The position numbers were made by a program, and so were the translations under genes. Below are positions 1-6,397 of a stretch of 17,154 bases of DNA, piece after piece. Below the pieces are notes generated by a model, which was given only the letters and a program-made list of their open reading frames with translations, searched no databases and was not told the DNA's origin. Numbering within the stretch: position 1 is the first letter of the stretch; every line of letters starts with the position of its first letter. Source of the DNA: an uncultured Opitutia bacterium (lineage in GTDB: Bacteria; Verrucomicrobiota; Verrucomicrobiia; Opitutales; UBA953); NCBI GenBank assembly GCA_903924185.1, contig CAIYAN010000355.1, forward strand, positions 1 through 17,154, written 5' to 3'.

Positions 1-1
1 A

Positions 2-775
2 GTCGTCGGGACGCTCGATCAGTTCGCCGACCAGACCGAGGTGGTGAAGGGTGATATCGTCCCTGCGCCCGCGCCGGATAAGGAAGCCACGGCGCCGTAC
101 GGCGAACCAGCCGATCAGCGCGGCCTGAAGCACTTCGTGAATAAGGGTTATAGCGTCGGGTACGATGATAGTCTCCCATCCCCACGTTGGTCTTCCTACC
201 GTGTCTTCCCTTATAAGGACGTGCACCTCGAGCGGCCTTCGACCTTTAAGTCGGACGTCCGCACCGCCGCGCGCGTGACGACTACCGAGTTTGTGCGTTC
301 GGGGTATGACCGCGGCCATCTTTCTCCTAACTACGCGATCTCGGTCTGCTACGGCGAGGAGGCCCAAAAGGAAACCTTCCTGCTTTCGAACATCGTCCCG
401 CAGGTGCACGCCCTCAACGCGGGCCTCTGGAAGGACCTCGAGCAGCGTATCGTGCGCCGTTACGTCGAGCGCTACGGCACGGTCTGGGTGCAGGTCGGCC
501 CAGTCTTTGCCGAGCCCGCCGCTAAGAAGGTCGGGCGCATCCCCGTCCCATCTGCTTTCTGGATGGTCATCTCGGAATACGAAGAAACTACCCGCGGCCT
601 GCGCGCCATCGCCTACCTGATTCCGCACGAGGAGACTTGGCGCGACCACGAACTCACGCGCTACGTCGTGAGTATCCGTAAGGTCGAGACGCTGACGGGC
701 TTGGATTTCTTTCCGAAGTTACCGAAGGCGACCCAGGACCGACTCGAATCAACGCCCGCGCCCCGCGCGTGGTGA
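2..775 (+). CDS. DNA/RNA non-specific endonuclease (NucA/EndoG family), 5'-truncated
   Basis: This is a sugar-non-specific nuclease of the beta-beta-alpha-metal (NUC/EndoG) superfamily, which cleaves DNA and RNA using a His general base and one Mg ion. The reading frame is open to the left edge of the window, so the true start and any signal peptide are missing; the GTG at 41 is only an in-frame Val codon. The hallmark motif YDRGHLSPN is present, with the catalytic His encoded at 317-319. The metal-binding Asn lies in the LNAGLW segment (Asn codon 416-418), followed by the family's KDLE. The block ETFLLSNIVPQ between them is also typical, so the active site looks intact. The gene ends at TGA 773-775 and overlaps the convergent prmB 3' end by 27 bp. 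Members are often secreted or periplasmic and used for nutrient scavenging or as toxins. Which applies here cannot be judged without the N-terminus. Confidence 0.85.
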   Translation, partial: VVGTLDQFADQTEVVKGDIVPAPAPDKEATAPYGEPADQRGLKHFVNKGYSVGYDDSLPSPRWSSYRVFPYKDVHLERPSTFKSDVRTAARVTTTEFVRSGYDRGHLSPNYAISVCYGEEAQKETFLLSNIVPQVHALNAGLWKDLEQRIVRRYVERYGTVWVQVGPVFAEPAAKKVGRIPVPSAFWMVISEYEETTRGLRAIAYLIPHEETWRDHELTRYVVSIRKVETLTGLDFFPKLPKATQDRLESTPAPRAW

Positions 776-1702
776 TTTCGCCAAGGCTGCGCGTAAGTCG
801 GCCGCCTGAATTAGCACAACGCAGTCGAGCCCGTCCGCCGTTGGCAGCCAGAGCATCGGTAGCTTCGGCCAAGCCTGGTGCATCGCATCGCGCAGGCCGC
901 CGACTTCGATGACCAGCACACCGTGCGGTTGCAGGAGTTCGCTGGCTTGCGCGAGTAGTTTGCGGATGACATCGAGCCCGTCCTTACCGGAGACCAAGGA
1001 GTTCTTGGGCTCCATCTTAAATTCCGCGGGCAGACGTCGGTAAATGCCTTCCGGCTCGTAGGGTGGGTTGCTGAGGATCAGGTCAAACTTCGGGCCGCCG
1101 AGCAGCGCCGTCATCGTATCGGTCTCGTGTAACTTGATCCGCTTCGTCTCGCCGTGGTCAGCCACGTTGAGCTTCGCCACCTCGAGGGCGGGCGCGGAAA
1201 GGTCGGTCGCTTCCACTTTGGCCTGCGGAAAACGCTTCGCGAGCAGGATGGCTAGGCAACCGGAGCCCGTGCACACATCGGCCACGCGCTTAACCTGCTC
1301 GACGGGCGGCAACCAGCGCGGGATGGCTTCTGGAATCAGCTCAACAAAGTAGGAACGCGGTACGATGACCCGTTCATCGACGCGGAAGCGCAGGCCGCCG
1401 AGCCAAGCTTCACCGACGAGGTAGGCCGTCGGGACGCGTTCGAAAACGCGGCGTTCGAGCAGGGCGAGGAACTGGGCCTTCTCGGCGGGCTTGAGGGCGC
1501 GCTCAAAGCACAGCGGGAGCTTTTCCCAAGCGAGACCAGTGGCCGCGCTCATCAAGGTCAGCGATTCCTCCTGCTCGTCGAGGAACCCTTGGCCATAGGC
1601 TACGTCGGACGACTTAAGCAGCTTGTTCGCGAAGCGCAGGTGTTCACCGCCCGTGCGCAGACGCGCGGTCTGGGCCGGAGTAGGGCGCGAAGGTGCGCTC
1701 AT
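749..1702 (-). CDS. prmB: 50S ribosomal protein L3 glutamine N5-methyltransferase (PrmB-like)
   Basis: This is an AdoMet-dependent class I methyltransferase of the HemK/PrmC superfamily, 317 residues. The SAM-binding loop is DVCTGSGC (residues 142-149), and the glutamine-binding NPPY motif is at 212-215. I prefer PrmB to PrmC because of segments from memory of E. coli PrmB: ERVPTAYLVGEAWLGG then VDERVIVPRS before the SAM loop, and a HEP/MEP...LVSGKDGLDVIRKLL region after NPPY. PrmB modifies a Gln of ribosomal protein L3; PrmC modifies the GGQ of release factors. The start chosen is ATG at 1702, 16 bp after the accC stop, with a GAGGA Shine-Dalgarno-like sequence across the accC stop. An upstream in-frame ATG at 1798 would add 32 arginine-rich residues inside accC and is unlikely. 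It is the last gene of the accB-accC-prmB set and collides tail-to-tail with the nuclease gene. Confidence 0.85.
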   Translation of the reverse strand: MSAPSRPTPAQTARLRTGGEHLRFANKLLKSSDVAYGQGFLDEQEESLTLMSAATGLAWEKLPLCFERALKPAEKAQFLALLERRVFERVPTAYLVGEAWLGGLRFRVDERVIVPRSYFVELIPEAIPRWLPPVEQVKRVADVCTGSGCLAILLAKRFPQAKVEATDLSAPALEVAKLNVADHGETKRIKLHETDTMTALLGGPKFDLILSNPPYEPEGIYRRLPAEFKMEPKNSLVSGKDGLDVIRKLLAQASELLQPHGVLVIEVGGLRDAMHQAWPKLPMLWLPTADGLDCVVLIQAADLRAALAKSPRAGRGR

Positions 1703-1718
1703 CAGAGATTTGCCGTCC

Positions 1719-3095
1719 TCAGGTGAGGGGCGCGGCCGACCACAGTTCCTTCGGGGTACGTTCGAAGAAGTCCTCGAGGTACTTCGTCGTGGCGCCACCT
1801 TGGCGGAAGACCGGGTCCTTCATGATCGCACGGCATACCGGGATGGTGGTATGGATACCACGAATGATGTACTCGCTGAGGGCGCGGTGCATGCGGTCGA
1901 GCGCCTTCTGGCGGTTGGCACCGACCGAGATGAGCTTAGCCACCATGGAATCGTAATTGGGCGGGATGGTGTAGCCCGAGTAGCAATGGGAGTCGACGCG
2001 GACGCCGTGGCCACCGGGCGTGTAGTACAGGCCGATGGTGCCAGGGCTTGGCGTGAAGTTGCGAGCCGGGTCTTCGGCGTTAATGCGGCACTCGATGGCG
2101 TGGCCAGTGATCTTAATGTCCTTCTGGTTAAGCTCTAGCTTCTCGCCGCAGGCGATGAGGATTTGGCGACGCACCAAGTCGATGTCGGTGACCTCTTCGG
2201 TCACGCCGTGCTCCACTTGGATACGGGTGTTCATCTCCATGAAGTAGTACTTTCCGTTGCGATCGACGAGGAACTCGATCGTGCCAGCGTTATGGTAACC
2301 GATGGATTCGGTCAGGCGGACGGCGACCTTGCCCATCTCCTCGCGGAGCTTGGGGGTCAGGAACGGAGAAGGGGATTCTTCGATGAGCTTCTGGTGGCGA
2401 CGCTGCACGGAGCAATCGCGCTCACCGAGGTGGAGCACCTTGCCATGCTCGTCGGCCAGCATCTGAAACTCGATGTGGCGGGGCTGTTCGATATACTTCT
2501 CGATGTAGACGGAGCCGTTCCCGAAGGCCTTCTCGGCTTCGCTGCGGGCGCTATCATACTCTTTGGAGAAAGCGGCGGCATTGTGCACGATGCGCATGCC
2601 TTTACCGCCACCACCAGCGACGGCCTTAATGATGACGGGGAAGCCGATGCGCTGCGCTTCCTTGATGGCTTCGCGCTGATTGTCGACGGGGCCGTCGGAG
2701 CCAGGGACCGTGGGGACCTTGGCCTTCGCGGCGGTCTGGCGGGCCACGGCCTTATCGCCCATGAGGCGGATGGCTTCGGGGCGGGGACCGATGAACTTGA
2801 TGTTGGCGGTAGCGCACTTCTCGGCGAAGCCCGCGCGCTCGGAAAGGAAGCCGTAGCCCGGGTGGATGGCGTCGACGTTGGTGATCTCAGCAGCCGAGAT
2901 GATACGGTCCTCGCGCAGGTAGGAGTCCTTGCTGGGGCCCGGCCCGATGCAGACAGCCTCGTCGGCTAGTTGGACGTGCAGGGACTGTTCGTCGGCCTGG
3001 GAGTAGACCGCAACGGTCTTAATGCCCAGCTCGCGACAAGCGCGGATGACGCGCAGGGCGATTTCGCCGCGATTGGCGATGAGGATTTTGTTCAT
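1719..3095 (-). CDS. accC: acetyl-CoA carboxylase, biotin carboxylase subunit
   Basis: This is biotin carboxylase, the ATP-grasp subunit that carboxylates the biotin on AccB with bicarbonate, the first half-reaction of malonyl-CoA synthesis in the cytoplasm. At 458 residues it has the usual length. Visible landmarks are the N-terminal KILIANRGEIALR and the HPGYGFLSE segment (residues 78-86). The glycine-rich ATP loop GGGGKGM is at 161-167, with the ERDCSVQRRHQK segment near 225-236. The metal/catalytic block EMNTRIQVEH is at 287-296, followed by GVTE. In most biotin carboxylases I know, the residue after QVEH is Pro; here it is Gly297. Everything else looks intact, so the enzyme should be active. 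The gene lies 16 bp after accB and 16 bp before prmB. No strong Shine-Dalgarno is seen before its ATG, so it is probably translated by coupling to accB. Confidence 0.97.
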   Translation of the reverse strand: MNKILIANRGEIALRVIRACRELGIKTVAVYSQADEQSLHVQLADEAVCIGPGPSKDSYLREDRIISAAEITNVDAIHPGYGFLSERAGFAEKCATANIKFIGPRPEAIRLMGDKAVARQTAAKAKVPTVPGSDGPVDNQREAIKEAQRIGFPVIIKAVAGGGGKGMRIVHNAAAFSKEYDSARSEAEKAFGNGSVYIEKYIEQPRHIEFQMLADEHGKVLHLGERDCSVQRRHQKLIEESPSPFLTPKLREEMGKVAVRLTESIGYHNAGTIEFLVDRNGKYYFMEMNTRIQVEHGVTEEVTDIDLVRRQILIACGEKLELNQKDIKITGHAIECRINAEDPARNFTPSPGTIGLYYTPGGHGVRVDSHCYSGYTIPPNYDSMVAKLISVGANRQKALDRMHRALSEYIIRGIHTTIPVCRAIMKDPVFRQGGATTKYLEDFFERTPKELWSAAPLT

Positions 3096-3111
3096 GCTCG
3101 GAAATCGGTGA

Positions 3112-3561
3112 TCAGCCGACCTTCACGCGGAAGAGGGGCTGGCCGAATTCGACCGAGGTTCCGCTCGCCACGAGGCATTCGACAATGGTGCCGGAGAGTT
3201 CGGACTGGATTTCGTTCATCACCTTCATGGCCTCGATAATGCAGACGACGCTGTCGGCCTTCACGGGTGAGCCCACGGCGACGAAGTTAGGCGAGTCCGG
3301 GGAGGGGGTAGAGTAGTAGGTGCCGACCATCGGGGAGGTGATGACCTTCATGTTGGGGTCGGCGGCCAAGGGGGCAGGGGCGGCAGCCACAGGCGCAGGG
3401 GCGGCAGCCACTGCGGCGGCGGCGACAGGGGCGGGAGCAGCGGCACGACCGGGGAGGTCGCGCTTGATGCGCAGCTTGAATTCTTGGTCTTGGATTTCGA
3501 ATTCGGAAAGGTCCGACTTCTTCATTAAATCCACGACTTGTTTGATCTTATTAAGGTCCAA
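3112..3561 (-). CDS. accB: acetyl-CoA carboxylase, biotin carboxyl carrier protein
   Basis: This is the biotin carboxyl carrier protein (149 residues), which shuttles carboxybiotin between AccC and the carboxyltransferase AccAD. The N-terminal ~38 residues are the usual IKQVVDLMKKSDLSEFEI helix-strand region. Residues 40-67 form an Ala/Pro linker, and residues 70-149 the biotinyl domain. The biotinylation motif EAMKVMNE is complete, with the acceptor Lys at 113, and the thumb-type SPMVGTYYSTPSPDSP segment is present. The start is a TTG codon (3559-3561): no ATG or GTG fits, and a clean GGAGG stands 8 nt upstream of the TTG. It begins the accB-accC-prmB set and has its own candidate promoter. 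accA and accD are not in this window. Confidence 0.96.
   Translation of the reverse strand: MDLNKIKQVVDLMKKSDLSEFEIQDQEFKLRIKRDLPGRAAAPAPVAAAAVAAAPAPVAAAPAPLAADPNMKVITSPMVGTYYSTPSPDSPNFVAVGSPVKADSVVCIIEAMKVMNEIQSELSGTIVECLVASGTSVEFGQPLFRVKVG
3374..3411 (-). repeat. 21-bp-period repeat in the accB Ala/Pro linker
   Basis: Two identical 17-bp units (3374-3390 and 3395-3411, GCAGGGGCGGCAGCCAC on the + strand) sit 21 bp apart and in frame. They encode a repeated seven-residue Ala/Pro/Val unit of the flexible BCCP linker. Related but degenerate GCGGCGGCGG sequence continues to about 3440. This is coding microrepetition, likely made by replication slippage, not a mobile repeat. Confidence 0.85.
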
Positions 3562-3569
3562 GGGTATGT

Positions 3570-3574
3570 CCTCC
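3570..3574 (-). promoter_or_regulatory. Shine-Dalgarno of accB that fixes a TTG start
   Basis: On the minus strand GGAGG (plus-strand CCTCC) lies 8 nt upstream of the TTG at 3559-3561. It is one of the strongest ribosome-binding sites in the window and decides the choice of TTG as the accB start, since no ATG or GTG lies at a suitable distance. Confidence 0.75.
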
Positions 3575-3592
3575 GTGAGGGGGTGGACCAGA

Positions 3593-3622
3593 CTGATACA
3601 GCGGGACAGGGGGGCAAATCAA
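3593..3622 (-). promoter_or_regulatory. candidate sigma70-type promoter for accB-accC-prmB
   Basis: In the 64-bp gap between the AsmA-like gene and accB, the minus strand reads TTGATT (plus 3617-3622), then an 18-bp spacer, then TATCAG (plus 3593-3598). Each box matches 4 of 6 consensus bases. The start of transcription would fall near 3586, giving a leader of about 25 nt that contains the GGAGG. This is the largest gap in the nine-gene leftward run, so an independent promoter here is reasonable; it has no experimental support. Confidence 0.4.
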
Positions 3623-3625
3623 CCC

Positions 3626-6397
3626 TCATTCCAGCAAGGAGGGGGGTATTTTACCTAAAGTGCTGTCCTTCTTAGGGTTAAGTATATCAGAAAGCTTGGG
3701 TAAAGCGCTGACTTCTGGGTCAGCAAGGGGGCCTTTTAAGCGCACTCGGGTGAGGCTCAGGAAGGCGCGGTTGATATTCAGGATTTCCAGGGGGTTAAAC
3801 CCACCCTTCTTGGGCAGGGAGAAGTCCCCTTCGAACTCTAGGGTGGAGGCCTGCAGGTCAATTTCCCCAGCTAGGGTCAAGCGGGCGTCGGGCCCTTTAA
3901 TCACGAGGTCGGGGAAGTAGGCCCGCCCACCCACGCAGCCGAATTGCCCCGTGGCTTGGGTCAGGTCATAGGAGGTAGATTTGATTCCGAAGGCCTCCAG
4001 GAAGATAGAGACCCCGCCCAAGAGCTGGACCCGCTTCAGTTCAGGGTCGACGAGGTCAAAGTCCCCCAGTCCTTTGAGGAGGCGGGGCTCCTGGAGGTTG
4101 ATGCTACCCACAAACTTGAGGTCGAGCTTCCCGGGGGCACTCGGTGCCGACGGCTTAGGGGGGGTCGGCTGGGTGGCGGCGGCGGTGGCCGGCTTGGTCG
4201 GGTTGAATTGCTCCATGAGCTTCGCAACCTTCTTCGGGTCGCAGCCCTTCAGTACGAGGGAGACCTGCGAATCCTTCAGGGGGTCGCCTTGCATGCCGAG
4301 CGTCGCTTGGCCATCCGCCAGCGCGAGCCCGGCCTTGATCTGGAGGTTCCTCGGCTGGCTGAGCACGTCCAGCGTGAGCCCGCGGCTTTCAATGCCCCAG
4401 GCCGAGAACGTCCCCGCGCAAGTCACACGCGCTTTGATGTCCAGTTCTACGCCGTTGGGTTGGATATCTAGGGTGAGCTCTTGGTCCGCGGGCAAGCGCA
4501 GGCCGCGCATGGCTTCACCCAAATCCACTCCCGCACAGCGAGCCGCGACCCAGGGTTGCAGGTTACCACGCGCATGGATGAAAGGCCCCGCGACCGAATC
4601 TTTCTTCGTCCAATCCCAGGTCATCGTGCCATCGAGGAACCCGTCGTCCTTGCCGACGCCACTGAGGCGGTGCAGGCCGATCTTCGTGCCCTTGGCGTCG
4701 GCGTCCACGAGGATTTCAACGGAGCGGAACGGTGACTGCATGAGCGTGAAGTCCTGGAGTAAGACCCGGCCGCGGACCTCGCTCTGATGGTCACCCCAAT
4801 GGCTATGTACTTCGATGGTCGCGTACGGACGTTGCTTCGCCACACAGAGTTTCCAGAGGTTGATCCACCAATCGCCGAGTAACCGATCCAGCGCGGAGGG
4901 CTGGAGTTCGCCGCGCAGGCGCAAGGCAAAGGGACCGCCTGGGTCGAGGGAGCAATCGGCTTCACCGACGATACTGGCGAGGTGGCTTTCACGGAGCAGT
5001 AGCGCGTAAGGCGTCCGTTCCGGCACAAAGGAGAACTTGGTGCTAAAGGGGAGATCACGGGCCGGGGAAACCGTACGTGGTGAGAGGCCGAGCACATCCA
5101 ACCCACTGAAGCTGACCTCGCCGTCGACTTGCCAGCCAGACGGGGCGCGCTGGGCATGGATATCGGCGAGGTTAAGCACCCCCGTGATTTCACCAACCAA
5201 GGGTGCCAATGCTGTATCGAGCGCCGGCACTGCCCGGCGTAGGTCGACGGCGGTGATTTGTCCTTCGGGAATTTGGATGAAAAATCCGTCTGGCTCGGTC
5301 GCCTTCGCTGCCGGCGTCCAGATCGCCAAGCCGTGGACGCTACTCGTGGTGGTGGCCGCGTCGAAGCGCGCGCGTAGGCTCGCTTGGCCGGTGGGTGAGA
5401 GGGTCTGCGCGAGCTTCGTGCGGAGGCTTAGGCCAGTGAATTGAGCCACGGACACTTCGTCCAATGAGAGTTGGCCCTGCGTTTCGACGAGGCTACCGGC
5501 ACCGGTTAACTGGAGGGTCAGTTGACCTGCTTGAATGTCTCGGAAGGAAAGATTTTTCGCGGTGATTCGTGCCTGCCAAGTTAGGAGCGCTCCCCGTGCG
5601 TTAAGCTTGAGCTCGCCCAGTGCGAGCATCTCGCGCGCCTGGATGAGGCCGAGCCCCTCTTGGGACCAGTCGTTGCCGAGAAGCGCGTGACCGCGGAGGT
5701 TGGCGCCGCCTTCGGCGTTACCACGCGCCGCCAAGTTAATCGAAGCCCCGCCCGAGCGTTCAGCGATTAGCAAAGTCTCTTCAATCTGGCGCAGGAGTTG
5801 AGCGGCCTGCGCGGGGATGCCTCCGGCGGCGGGCGTTCCGTCGCTCGCGGCGTCCCGCTGGAGTAAGGCGGACGGGAGTTCACCATGGATGGAGGCGATA
5901 AATTTACCGGAGCGGGCGAGGAGCGAAGACACCATTAACCAGCGTCCTTCGCGGCGCGCTTCCAAGCGAATGTCCTCGATGAGCAGTCGGCTTTGGCCGA
6001 GGCCCGAGACTGAGGCGGGACACCAGAGTTTTCCCCCGCGGAGGCGGATGCGCGTGGGGCTGACACGTCCGGCGAGTAACTCCGGCAGACTCACACCGAC
6101 TTCGATGCGGGTGGCAGTGAAGATTTCGCCAGTCAGGCCGATGACCTCGAGCGAGACATCGTCGGCCGCCAACGATTGGTCGGGCAAGACCCAGAACTGC
6201 CGAGCTTGGAGGCGTAGGCCTTGTTCGGCCAAGCGCTTCGTCAAGGACTCCGTGAGAGTGCTCGGCAGCTGCACGGGACCGTCTAAAGACGCGAGCCAGA
6301 GGAGGGCTAGTTGAACGGGTAAGAGTAAACTTAAACCAGTGATGACGAGCCCGCGCAGGAATTTACGAAACCCGGAGACTGCGGGGGCTTTCTTCAT
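3626..6397 (-). CDS. AsmA/TamB-like giant envelope protein
   Basis: This 923-residue protein has an N-terminal membrane anchor (about residues 14-36, after a MKK start) and then a long periplasmic body of amphipathic beta-strand repeats. The pattern fits the AsmA/YhdP/TamB superfamily, whose studied members are bridge-like proteins affecting phospholipid movement to the outer membrane. The C-terminal part (from about residue 770) carries the AsmA C-terminal style: DARLTLAGEIDLQASTLE, then RVRLKGPLADPEV and a short charged tail. A Thr/Pro/Ala-rich linker lies near residues 731-756. An aromatic LLGDWWINLW segment occurs mid-protein. Its ATG overlaps the DUF4340 stop by 4 bp (ATGA), so the two are probably co-translated at matched levels. 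Overall fold and anchor are well supported; assignment to a specific AsmA subfamily and its cargo are not. Confidence 0.8.
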   Translation of the reverse strand: MKKAPAVSGFRKFLRGLVITGLSLLLPVQLALLWLASLDGPVQLPSTLTESLTKRLAEQGLRLQARQFWVLPDQSLAADDVSLEVIGLTGEIFTATRIEVGVSLPELLAGRVSPTRIRLRGGKLWCPASVSGLGQSRLLIEDIRLEARREGRWLMVSSLLARSGKFIASIHGELPSALLQRDAASDGTPAAGGIPAQAAQLLRQIEETLLIAERSGGASINLAARGNAEGGANLRGHALLGNDWSQEGLGLIQAREMLALGELKLNARGALLTWQARITAKNLSFRDIQAGQLTLQLTGAGSLVETQGQLSLDEVSVAQFTGLSLRTKLAQTLSPTGQASLRARFDAATTTSSVHGLAIWTPAAKATEPDGFFIQIPEGQITAVDLRRAVPALDTALAPLVGEITGVLNLADIHAQRAPSGWQVDGEVSFSGLDVLGLSPRTVSPARDLPFSTKFSFVPERTPYALLLRESHLASIVGEADCSLDPGGPFALRLRGELQPSALDRLLGDWWINLWKLCVAKQRPYATIEVHSHWGDHQSEVRGRVLLQDFTLMQSPFRSVEILVDADAKGTKIGLHRLSGVGKDDGFLDGTMTWDWTKKDSVAGPFIHARGNLQPWVAARCAGVDLGEAMRGLRLPADQELTLDIQPNGVELDIKARVTCAGTFSAWGIESRGLTLDVLSQPRNLQIKAGLALADGQATLGMQGDPLKDSQVSLVLKGCDPKKVAKLMEQFNPTKPATAAATQPTPPKPSAPSAPGKLDLKFVGSINLQEPRLLKGLGDFDLVDPELKRVQLLGGVSIFLEAFGIKSTSYDLTQATGQFGCVGGRAYFPDLVIKGPDARLTLAGEIDLQASTLEFEGDFSLPKKGGFNPLEILNINRAFLSLTRVRLKGPLADPEVSALPKLSDILNPKKDSTLGKIPPSLLE

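Noticed and set aside
1703..1798. Longer PrmB start at ATG 1798
   Set aside because: It would add 32 Arg/Ser-rich residues encoded within accC. The ATG at 1702 has a suitable ribosome site and normal family length.
2163..2969. 268-codon open frame on the + strand opposite accC
   Set aside because: accC on the minus strand has full family motifs. The opposite frame is open because of GC-rich codon bias and shows no ribosome site or recognisable domain.
3944..4787. Two overlapping + strand open frames opposite the AsmA-like gene
   Set aside because: Both lie wholly inside the AsmA-like coding region, overlap one another, and have Arg/Ser/Pro-rich low-information translations.
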